From OLB6 sp964493635 (GTDB lineage: Bacteria; Bacteroidota; Ignavibacteria; Kapaibacteriales; Kapaibacteriaceae), in assembly GCA_964493635.1 (NCBI GenBank), contig CAZBOW010000002.1, forward strand, positions 88,890 to 152,889: 64,000 nucleotides of DNA, in the 5' to 3' direction. Within the stretch, counting starts at the first letter, position 1. Every line of letters starts with the position of its first letter. The position numbers and the translations under genes are program-made. Positions 16,530 to 24,417 of this stretch are shown here, piece by piece. Below the pieces are notes generated by a model. That model saw only the letters and a list, made by a program, of their open reading frames with translations, was not told the DNA's origin and did not search any database.

Positions 16530-17254
16530 GGGGTGTGCAGTAAACGAGCTAACTGTTGTACATCCTCCCATGTGGCCTTTTTCCACTCGGGATTGCGCAA
16601 CAGTGCTGCAGGGTGATAGGTAACAACCATTGGAATCCCTTGATAGTCGTGGATGGTGCCACGAAGGGATGCCATGGACTCTTTATTTTTCAGGAGGGTA
16701 TTGGCGGCGGTTAGTCCGAGAGCCAAAATGTACCGCGGTTGTACCAGCTGGATCTGCTTCCACAGATATGGCTCGCAAGAGTCCGTTTCGCTGGCAAGGG
16801 GCTTGCGGTTATTCGGGGGCCGACACTTCAGGATATTGCAGATATAGACGTCGTCCCGCTGAATCTCGATGGCCTCTAAGATTTTTGTCAGGAGCTGTCC
16901 TGCCCTACCAACAAAGGGCAGACCTTGGGCGTCCTCGTCGGCACCTGGTGCCTCCCCTACGATCATCAGATCAGCATTGGGATTGCCGGATCCAAACACA
17001 AAATTGGTGCGGCTGGCTCCCAACGGACAGTCCATACAGCTACAGATGCGTTCGTGAAGGTCGTCCAGCGTGGTCGCATCGGACCAAGACACGCTCGGTT
17101 GCGGGGGCACGATCTCCTCCTGCTCTCTCAGGGTGTTGTCCTGCAGTACTACAGTGGCATCTTCAATGACACGGGAGCGGTCGACATACGTGATGTTGCC
17201 GAACTGCTCCCGTTGTTGTTTCAGATACCGCAGAATGTCGGAATGAAGTGTCAC
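16526..17254 (-). CDS. Family-4 uracil-DNA glycosylase (Fe-S type)
   Basis: This enzyme excises uracil from DNA. The motifs are GEAPGADEDAQGLPFVGRAG (active site) and YHPAALLRN. The four 4Fe-4S cysteines are CSCMDC (two), NILKCRPP and DSCEPYL. 242 residues include an N-terminal extension of about 60 residues. The start is GTG at 17254, which overlaps the TGA of clpC (GTGA), so translation is probably coupled to clpC. Confidence 0.93.
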   Translation of the reverse strand: MTLHSDILRYLKQQREQFGNITYVDRSRVIEDATVVLQDNTLREQEEIVPPQPSVSWSDATTLDDLHERICSCMDCPLGASRTNFVFGSGNPNADLMIVGEAPGADEDAQGLPFVGRAGQLLTKILEAIEIQRDDVYICNILKCRPPNNRKPLASETDSCEPYLWKQIQLVQPRYILALGLTAANTLLKNKESMASLRGTIHDYQGIPMVVTYHPAALLRNPEWKKATWEDVQQLARLLHTP

Positions 17255-19779
17255 TCTTCGTGTGTTTCAGCTTCTTCTGGTTCTTCCTCGCCAGGTTCCA
17301 GATTGGAATCGGCCTTGGCCTTGCTCAGAGCGAAGGCAATTGCAGCCGACTTCTTATCCAGTTTGCCTTTGATGACCGATCCTTCGGGGTATCCACCCTT
17401 CAGCATCTCTTCGGCCAGTGGATCCTCAACGAAACGCTGGAGCGTACGGCGCAGCGGTCGAGCTCCATACTTTTCGTCGAAGCCATGCTCTGCCAGAAAC
17501 TCCTTGGCCGTCTTCGAAAGCTCTAGGCTGATGCCCCGCTCCGTTAACCGCTTGGTGAGATCCTTCAGCTGAAGATCAATGATCTCCACCATGTGCTCCT
17601 TCTTGAGCGTCCGGAAGATCACATACTCATCGATACGGTTGAGAAACTCCGGATTGAACAAACGCTTCATCGTTTCTTCAACCGTGGACTTCATGTTCTC
17701 GTAGGCGTCGCCAGACTCATCGGTGGTAAAGCCGATCTTACCTCCAGCCTTGACGTCTCGCATTCCTACGTTGGACGTCATGATGATAATGGTGTTCTTG
17801 AAGTCGACGCGTCGGCCGAGACCGTCCGTCAACTGACCATCATCGAACACCTGCAGAAGGATGTTGAACACATCAGGATGCGCTTTCTCGATCTCGTCGA
17901 GCAGGACGATGGAGTAGGGCTTTCGACGCACTTTTTCGGTGAGCTGTCCACCCTCTTCGTAGCCAACATAGCCTGGAGGCGCACCTACAAGTCGCGACAC
18001 GGAGAACTTTTCCATGTACTCACTCATGTCGATGCGAATCAAGGCATCTTCGGAGTCGAACATATACCGAGCCAACGCCTTGGCAAGCTCCGTCTTCCCG
18101 ACACCGGTCGGACCTAGGAACATGAACGAACCAATCGGACGACTTGGGTCCTTCAATCCTGCCCGTGCCCGACGAATGGCCTTTGCCAAATGTTCCACGG
18201 CTTCTTCCTGGCCAATCACCTGCCTTTTGAGCTCGGCAGCCATCTGGAGCAGCTTGTGTGACTCACTCTCAGCAATTCGGTTGACGGGAATACCGGTCAT
18301 CATGGCGATCACGTCAGCGATGTCGTCCTCGGTAACCTCGTGAACAATCTCTTGGGCCGACTGCTCCCAGTTCTCCTTCGCCGACTCCAGCTCCGCCTGG
18401 TACTTCTTCTCGAGGTCGCGTAGCCGCGCAGCTTCTTCGAAGTTTTGCGCCTTGACAACCTGATTCTTCTCCAAGCGAACGTCCTCGATCTTGGCCTCGA
18501 GGTCCAGGACCTCTTTCGGGACGGTGATGTGCGACAGGTGCACGCGGGCTCCCGCCTCATCCATCACGTCTAAGGCCTTATCTGGTAGGAAACGGTCGGT
18601 GATGTAGCGTTCGGCCATGTGTACACAGCCACGAATCGCGTCGTCGGTGTATCGCACGCCGTGATGCTTCTCGTAGCGATCCGACACGTTCTTCAGGATC
18701 TGGATGGCCTCCTCGGTTGAAGGGGGCTCAACGAGAATCTTTTGGAATCGTCGGTCCAACGCTCCATCTTTCTCGATGAACTGTCGGTATTCATCCAGCG
18801 TCGTGGCGCCAATGCATTGAATATCGCCGCGGGCGAGGGCTGGTTTGAACATGTTCGAAGCATCCAGCGACCCTGAAGCACCGCCGGCACCAACAATCGT
18901 GTGGAGCTCGTCGATGAACAAGATGACGTCCTTCGCCTTCTCCAACTCATTCATCACGGCCTTCATGCGCTCTTCAAACTGGCCGCGATATTTCGTTCCG
19001 GCCACAAGGGCTGCAAGGTCCAGCGTGACAATCCGCTTCTCAAAGAGAACTCGAGAGACCTTCCGATCGATGATTCGTAGCGCGAGACCCTCCACGATGG
19101 CCGTTTTACCAACACCGGGTTCACCGATTAGTACGGGATTATTCTTCTTCCGGCGTGAGAGCACTTGGGCTACCCGTTCAATTTCCTTCTCACGACCGAT
19201 AACCGGGTCGAGCTTACCTTCGGCTGCTAGCTTTGTAAGATCGCGACCAAAATTGTCCAGAACTGGCGTCTTTGCACGCTCGGGTACCGCCTTGCTCTTG
19301 GTCGATGAACCGCGTTCAGCCTTCTGGGCACTCGTGCTCGGCTTACCGCTGAGGTAGGCATCCAGTTCTTTGCGGACGGTGTCGTAATTGACCGAAAACT
19401 GCGCTAGGATCTGCGCAGCGATGTTGTCCTCGTCCCGCAGCAGCGACAGCAGCAAGTGTTCGGTACCGATGACATCGGACTTGTACAGCTTGGCTTCGAG
19501 GTACGTGATCTTCAGAACCTTTTCTGCCTGCTTGGTGAGCGGAATGTTACCGATCGTCAGCGGGCCACTCATGGCCCGAACCGTATCCTCGATGGAGCGC
19601 TTGAGTTTACTAAGATCCACCTCCAGGTTTCGGAGGATCTTGATACCAATACCCTCACCCTCCCGTATGATACCCAGCAGTAGATGCTCGGTACCGATAT
19701 AGTCGTGACCTAACCGCAGAGCTTCCTCGCGGCTGAGGCGTATGACGTCTTGGACTCGATTAGAAAAGTTGCCTTCCAT
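17251..19779 (-). CDS. clpC: ATP-dependent Clp protease ATPase ClpC
   Basis: ClpC is a Hsp100 unfoldase that feeds ClpP. 842 residues contain two N-terminal Clp repeats (1-145), AAA-1 with GEPGVGKTAIVEG near residue 218, the UVR-containing middle region (residues 415-450) and AAA-2 with GPTGVGKTELAKAL near residue 555. The extreme C-terminus is unusually acidic (EPGEEEPEEAETHEE). It is the first gene of a run clpC-udg-ddl-kinase-CBM9. No ctsR or mcsAB lies upstream. Confidence 0.97.
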   Translation of the reverse strand: MEGNFSNRVQDVIRLSREEALRLGHDYIGTEHLLLGIIREGEGIGIKILRNLEVDLSKLKRSIEDTVRAMSGPLTIGNIPLTKQAEKVLKITYLEAKLYKSDVIGTEHLLLSLLRDEDNIAAQILAQFSVNYDTVRKELDAYLSGKPSTSAQKAERGSSTKSKAVPERAKTPVLDNFGRDLTKLAAEGKLDPVIGREKEIERVAQVLSRRKKNNPVLIGEPGVGKTAIVEGLALRIIDRKVSRVLFEKRIVTLDLAALVAGTKYRGQFEERMKAVMNELEKAKDVILFIDELHTIVGAGGASGSLDASNMFKPALARGDIQCIGATTLDEYRQFIEKDGALDRRFQKILVEPPSTEEAIQILKNVSDRYEKHHGVRYTDDAIRGCVHMAERYITDRFLPDKALDVMDEAGARVHLSHITVPKEVLDLEAKIEDVRLEKNQVVKAQNFEEAARLRDLEKKYQAELESAKENWEQSAQEIVHEVTEDDIADVIAMMTGIPVNRIAESESHKLLQMAAELKRQVIGQEEAVEHLAKAIRRARAGLKDPSRPIGSFMFLGPTGVGKTELAKALARYMFDSEDALIRIDMSEYMEKFSVSRLVGAPPGYVGYEEGGQLTEKVRRKPYSIVLLDEIEKAHPDVFNILLQVFDDGQLTDGLGRRVDFKNTIIIMTSNVGMRDVKAGGKIGFTTDESGDAYENMKSTVEETMKRLFNPEFLNRIDEYVIFRTLKKEHMVEIIDLQLKDLTKRLTERGISLELSKTAKEFLAEHGFDEKYGARPLRRTLQRFVEDPLAEEMLKGGYPEGSVIKGKLDKKSAAIAFALSKAKADSNLEPGEEEPEEAETHEE

Positions 19780-19920
19780 GGCATGGTTCCGGTGAGAGTG
19801 AGACAGTGCCAGTAAGACGGACGTGGTGGCGTTCTGTTACCTGCCAGGGAAATATAGCTGTTCCCCCACTGCACGTCTGGGCCAAGATTTCAACATCTAC
19901 CACAAACGTTTTGTTCCGAC
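19780..19920 (-). promoter_or_regulatory. 141-bp region upstream of clpC
   Basis: Nothing coding is seen. On the minus strand a TATATTTC box lies about 60 nt before the clpC ATG and may be the -7 element. A small ACAAA/TTTGT inverted repeat lies just after the stop of the upstream gene. No HrcA/CIRCE or CtsR operator was recognised. Confidence 0.3.
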
Positions 19921-20826
19921 TTAGTTACCGAAGAGGCGCTTGACTTCACCAATCACCACCGTGACGTTCGGTTCAGAGGCTGCAGGAGGAGCTGGTGGTG
20001 CGGCTTTTTTCTTCTTGGACGTAAGCTCCGCAAGAATCGCAGCTTCGTTCACAGGTGCAGCCGACCCACCTGCCGGTGCTACAAGCTGGTAGACGATCCG
20101 AAGTTCTCCGTTGCGAACATCCGTAAAGTACGCCTGCAGAGCGGCCTTCCGCTCGGAGGCCTGAACATCATTGCCAGATTCCGAGAACACCGGTCGAACC
20201 GGTGCGGTGGGAGGTTCGGGTTTTTGTTTCGACTTCTTGTACTTCTTCTCGTAGGCCTTCATGCTCTTGGCCCATTCCAGCGAATCCACGAAGTAGGCAC
20301 GAAGAGCTGCAGTCTTCATCGCAGCCTCGGCACCGGGATCGGACGAAATGCGCACCACAATCTGCAATTGCTGATTGGCCTCCAAATCTGCCTTGAGGCC
20401 AGCGAGTGCCTGTTGCGATGTGGCGTTCAATGTTGTACTGCCGCGATCGAACGCAACACCGCTATAGAGGGGAGTACCTTGCTTGAACTCCCGCACGGTG
20501 AAGTCCTGCTTGACTTCTTGAAAGGACGAACTCTTGGGGACAACAACGCTGTAGTCTTTGCGGTAGACGTTGTGTCCTCCCAAACTGAACTTGTACGTGC
20601 CGGCTTCGTTCAGAACCGTCAGGTAGCTGCCATCGGTGGAGTTCGAACTCACGGTGCGAATCCGCTTCCCAGCTGGATCGTAGATGTAGACTTTGCACTC
20701 CACGGGCGAGCCGGTGAGCTCGTCGGTGATCTTGCCTTCAACGCGTGTTACCGCCTGAGGTTGGGCTATGCTAGCCGTAACAACGATGGCAAGAAGTAAA
20801 ACAATGCGGGCAGAAGTACTCAGCAT
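19921..20826 (-). CDS. Exported protein with carboxypeptidase-regulatory-like and OmpA-like domains
   Basis: 301 residues from the ATG at 20826. The signal peptide is residues 1-21 (LLLAIVVTASIAQ). Residues 25-100 form a CarboxypepD_reg/CnaB-like beta-sandwich (VEGKITDELTGSPVECKVYI, YKFSLGGHNVYRKDY). Residues about 120-175 (GVAFDRGSTTLNATSQQAL ... VRISSDPGAEA) resemble the start of an OmpA-C peptidoglycan-binding fold, though a Lys-rich insertion (YEKKYKKSKQK) splits it. The function is unknown; it may link the outer membrane to peptidoglycan. It follows the hydratase gene by 4 bp. Confidence 0.8.
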   Translation of the reverse strand: MLSTSARIVLLLAIVVTASIAQPQAVTRVEGKITDELTGSPVECKVYIYDPAGKRIRTVSSNSTDGSYLTVLNEAGTYKFSLGGHNVYRKDYSVVVPKSSSFQEVKQDFTVREFKQGTPLYSGVAFDRGSTTLNATSQQALAGLKADLEANQQLQIVVRISSDPGAEAAMKTAALRAYFVDSLEWAKSMKAYEKKYKKSKQKPEPPTAPVRPVFSESGNDVQASERKAALQAYFTDVRNGELRIVYQLVAPAGGSAAPVNEAAILAELTSKKKKAAPPAPPAASEPNVTVVIGEVKRLFGN

Positions 20827-20830
20827 ACAA

Positions 20831-21595
20831 TCATGGTGTTGATGAGAGAAAACGGGCAATTCCAGTCTTGCAATCCTCTGTTTGTCGGGCCAAGGCATTC
20901 ATCGACACGGCATATCGAAGGCCTGTTTCAAGCGTCATTCCATGGAGGGCATGCAACATCTGCTTGGTAAGATCCATGGCAGAACCACTATTCTGCGCGA
21001 GTTGTGCAGCCAAGCGGTACGTTGCGGACTCAAGGTCAGCATCTGGCACAACGTGGGCAATCAACCCCATCGCGCATGCTTCGGTTGCGGAAATGTTCCG
21101 TGCCGTGAGCACCAGCTGCCGAGCTCGCGTATCCCCGATCTTTCGGAGCAGGTACACCATGACGATCGCCGGGATGAAGCCAATCTTGACCTCCGAGTAC
21201 CCGAACTGGGCCTTGTCCTCGGCTGCAAGCACGATATCGCAAACAGTGGCTAAGCCACAGCCACCGGCAATAGCAGGCCCATGCACCATCCCAACGACCG
21301 GCTTGGAGCAGGTCACGATTCGTTCAAACATGGCCATCAGGCGGGCCGAGTCCTCGGCATTTTCCTGGGGCGATAGCTCGGAGATCTGTTGCAGGTAGGC
21401 CAAATCGGCACCGGCACAAAACGCTGGTCCAGCCCCCTTCAACACCACAACCCGCACACGAGGATCGTTGTGCGCAGCATCCATGGCATGATGCACGGCA
21501 GCAATCAGCTCGGGATTCAGCGCATTGCGCTTCTCCGGCCGATTCATCGTAAGGGTAAGGATGCCGTCGCTCAGGGTTTGCAGCAGGGGTTCCAT
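20831..21595 (-). CDS. Enoyl-CoA hydratase/isomerase family protein
   Basis: This crotonase-fold enzyme has the oxyanion-hole motif FCAGADLAYL near residue 65 and GPAIAGGCGLA near residue 112. The catalytic glutamate is in GYSEVKIGF. 254 residues is typical. The start at 21595 gives MEPLLQTLSDGILTLTMNRP, the usual N-terminus. The pattern is closest to methylglutaconyl-CoA/enoyl-CoA hydratases; the exact substrate is unknown. A TATCTTCG box 4 nt upstream suggests a leaderless transcript. Confidence 0.9.
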   Translation of the reverse strand: MEPLLQTLSDGILTLTMNRPEKRNALNPELIAAVHHAMDAAHNDPRVRVVVLKGAGPAFCAGADLAYLQQISELSPQENAEDSARLMAMFERIVTCSKPVVGMVHGPAIAGGCGLATVCDIVLAAEDKAQFGYSEVKIGFIPAIVMVYLLRKIGDTRARQLVLTARNISATEACAMGLIAHVVPDADLESATYRLAAQLAQNSGSAMDLTKQMLHALHGMTLETGLRYAVSMNALARQTEDCKTGIARFLSSTP

Positions 21596-21599
21596 CGGC

Positions 21600-21607
21600 C
21601 GAAGATA
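21600..21607 (-). promoter_or_regulatory. TATCTTCG box 4 nt before the enoyl-CoA hydratase gene
   Basis: Minus-strand TATCTTCG occupies the 20-bp gap between the subtilase stop and this ATG, with the same 4-nt spacing as at 3270-3277. I see no TTG at the -33 position. Confidence 0.4.
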
Positions 21608-21615
21608 CGAGTCCG

Positions 21616-24417
21616 TTAGCGGAGGACCACGAGTGGAATGTACACGACGGTGCCAAACGCCGATCCATGCGCGCGTACGGCATAGATCCCAGGAGCTATG
21701 CTCCCGACGTCGATCATGACGATGCGATCGGAAGGCAGGGCCCGCTGCCGTATCACCTGTTGCCCCTGAAGGGTGGTGATGGTGATATCCACAGGATTGT
21801 TGTCGTTTGGCGGAAGAGACAGCCACACTTCGGACTGCGCAGGGTTCGGATACAGCAGCCTGCGATCGCGATGTCTCTCCGGAGCCGAACCGTCTACCGT
21901 GCGGGCCAGACGGATGGCATCCTCTGCCGCTGTTGCCAGGCTGATCACATACCGCAGTTCACGCCGGCCACCGGGTGGAATCGGGTCGGAAAAGTGGATG
22001 CCCGTTACCGTGGCAATGTCGTTGACTTCCGTGTATTGTTCCGTATGCTGATTCAGCAGTGCCCACTTCGCGGCCGTCGAGAAGCCTCGATACGTTGCGG
22101 TGTTGTCCATCGTGATGGTAATTGGCCGGGCATCAGCAAACACCGACGATACCCCAAGTGCTACGGCAGGTTCGTCGGGCACCACCGACGTCGCAATCTG
22201 TAGGCTGCGATTCGCGTCCCCATCAACGACATATCCGCGGTTTCGCGAGGGGTTGGTTCCCAGATCCCAGTCCGAGAAGTAGGCCACGCTCATGGTTGGC
22301 CACGTCGTATCACTGCGGTTCGTCACGGTCAGATCAATTACGATGGCTGCTGAGTCGGCACCGGCCATCCACACGCGTTGCTCTACCTCGACCCCACTGC
22401 GGAGACTGTCTGGTGCATCGCCATCGTTTACAACAGCTACCATCGTATCGGGCCGCACATAGCGCTTGACAGGACGGAAGTGATCATTGGTGCCGCGACT
22501 AGCACGCACGGCATCTACCACACGATCACCAACGGAGACCATCAGCCCTGATTCATAGAGCTGACCGCAATACTGTTTGAAGGTGAGGCCAGCCCCCTGC
22601 CCCCGGGACAGATCGGTATTCCCCATGCGGCCCCGATCTCCCAGCGATACCGTAAGGACATCATTGTGAATGGTTCGAAACTCCGGTGCTGGGGTAACGG
22701 GAAGGATGAGGTCAAAGAGTTCCGTATTGGCACGCAGCTGGGCATGAACAAAGGCCGACGCATCGGTTTGTTGCTGAACGACAAATGAAAGCGACGGCAG
22801 TTGAAGACTGTCACCCACTTCGATAACGCGGGATGTTGTATCCGTTGTACTTGGCAGCAGTCGAAGCGGTTGAAGCGGTGTGGGCCAAATGATATCGGCC
22901 ATGGACAATCCTGCCACCGTAGCGGTTCGGAGTGTGTTGGCTATGACGGGTGTTACCGAGATGGTATCGCCAACCGTCCAGCGGGAATCCCCCAGGGCAC
23001 GCACGTTCACCGACTGTACTTCCAAATCCACACGAGTAGAATCGGGGGTGACGGCCGCCAGCGCATCTACCCTGCCCTTCGGCAGCAGACGCTCATCGAT
23101 CGTTGCCGGAACACTCGTCCACGGTGCAGGAGTGGCGGAGGCCTTCACCGTAGCCAATGCTTGCCGGGCGGAGTACTCTGGATACCGGGATCGCACCAAC
23201 CCGACGATGGCAGCTACAATGGGCGACGATCCCGACGTACAACAGAAGCCGCCATATGTTCCATCGTTGCTGGTGGTAATCGTACCCTGGCCGGGTGCCA
23301 TCACATCCACTGTTGGGCCGTGGCCGGACATGGAGATGACGTTATCCGCGGCATCGGTGACGCCTACGTTCAGCACGCCGGGATACGACCCCGGATAGAA
23401 CGGCGTTGTGCTACCATGATTTCCTGCTGCGGCTACAATGGCAACATTCCGTTCGATGGCGTATCGGATGATGCTCTCGTTGATACACGACGGGGAATAT
23501 CCTCCCCAGCTACAGTTCACCACCTGCACGTTGTTCAGGGCACAGTACATGATGGACTCATAGCCATAGACGATTCCTGGAACGTTGTTGGGCATTGTTT
23601 TCAACGGAACGATGGTACACGCACCAGCCACACCGGCAATACCAATACCATTGTTCACCGCGGCTGCGCAAATCCCAGCAACACCGGTACCGTGACCCTC
23701 CGTGGAATTAAAGGTATTGCCCGGAGGTGTGCCGTCGTCCGACGTGCAGAAGTTGTAGCCTCGGTAGTCATCGATGAATCCGTTACCGTCGTCATCGACG
23801 CCATTGTCTGGAATCTCCCTGTCGCGCATGAAGAGTTGGGGTGCCAAATCCTCGTGTTCCTGAAGGATGCCGCTGTCACTGATGCCAATGGATACCGTTG
23901 CCGAGCCCCCTTCCACATCCCAAGCATCAAAGGCTCGAATCGTGGCAAGCATCTCCTGTTCCGAACTGAGAGAGTCGTTGGGAACGCCGGCTAGCTGGTA
24001 GATGTGGACGGGCTCTGCAACCTCGATTGCCGAGCACCCAACACGCAGAAACGCAATGGCTTTCTCCGGTGGAATAGCATCCTGGTAGGCCACGACATAC
24101 GTTCGCAGTAGTTCCTCCTCCAACTGCAGCGCTGCTACCGACGGGCGATCTCGTGCGGCGCGACGAGGCTGGTTACTCTGCAATTGCGCCGTGAGTGATT
24201 GCTCCCATGGAAGCACGGCATACAATACGCTACATCCGGCTTCGGCCAGCACCGATGCGTGAAGCTCGCGTGGAATACCTGGGGCCAACCGCACCTTGAG
24301 ACGACCACCCAACGCCGGGTCCTGACGAAGGCCTGGCTCGGCAGGCCATAACACGGGTTGTGCAGCCGCCGTGCTTACGAGCACGAGGATGAGCGCCGCA
24401 ACAGAAAGGATCTTCAT
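21616..24417 (-). CDS. Secreted subtilisin-like serine protease with T9SS sorting domain (copy 1)
   Basis: 933 residues. The signal peptide is residues 1-19 and a propeptide-like region runs to about 150. The S8 catalytic residues are Asp in GISDSGILQEHEDL (about 182), His in GHGTGVAGICA and Ser in CTSGSSPIVAAIVGL. In the last motif the usual Gly before Thr-Ser is Cys. The oxyanion Asn is in AAAGNHGS. A large beta-rich region follows, and the C-terminal 80 residues (YPNPAQSEVWLSL ... PGIYAVRAHG) are a type A T9SS sorting domain. Its ATG overlaps the stop of the upstream paralogue by 4 bp. Confidence 0.93.
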   Translation of the reverse strand: MKILSVAALILVLVSTAAAQPVLWPAEPGLRQDPALGGRLKVRLAPGIPRELHASVLAEAGCSVLYAVLPWEQSLTAQLQSNQPRRAARDRPSVAALQLEEELLRTYVVAYQDAIPPEKAIAFLRVGCSAIEVAEPVHIYQLAGVPNDSLSSEQEMLATIRAFDAWDVEGGSATVSIGISDSGILQEHEDLAPQLFMRDREIPDNGVDDDGNGFIDDYRGYNFCTSDDGTPPGNTFNSTEGHGTGVAGICAAAVNNGIGIAGVAGACTIVPLKTMPNNVPGIVYGYESIMYCALNNVQVVNCSWGGYSPSCINESIIRYAIERNVAIVAAAGNHGSTTPFYPGSYPGVLNVGVTDAADNVISMSGHGPTVDVMAPGQGTITTSNDGTYGGFCCTSGSSPIVAAIVGLVRSRYPEYSARQALATVKASATPAPWTSVPATIDERLLPKGRVDALAAVTPDSTRVDLEVQSVNVRALGDSRWTVGDTISVTPVIANTLRTATVAGLSMADIIWPTPLQPLRLLPSTTDTTSRVIEVGDSLQLPSLSFVVQQQTDASAFVHAQLRANTELFDLILPVTPAPEFRTIHNDVLTVSLGDRGRMGNTDLSRGQGAGLTFKQYCGQLYESGLMVSVGDRVVDAVRASRGTNDHFRPVKRYVRPDTMVAVVNDGDAPDSLRSGVEVEQRVWMAGADSAAIVIDLTVTNRSDTTWPTMSVAYFSDWDLGTNPSRNRGYVVDGDANRSLQIATSVVPDEPAVALGVSSVFADARPITITMDNTATYRGFSTAAKWALLNQHTEQYTEVNDIATVTGIHFSDPIPPGGRRELRYVISLATAAEDAIRLARTVDGSAPERHRDRRLLYPNPAQSEVWLSLPPNDNNPVDITITTLQGQQVIRQRALPSDRIVMIDVGSIAPGIYAVRAHGSAFGTVVYIPLVVLR

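Noticed and set aside
22801..23994. 397-codon open frame on the plus strand opposite the first subtilase
   Set aside because: It lies entirely antisense to a clear protease gene with catalytic motifs, and its translation is rich in Cys, His, Arg and Gly with no family resemblance. It is a G+C-driven shadow frame.
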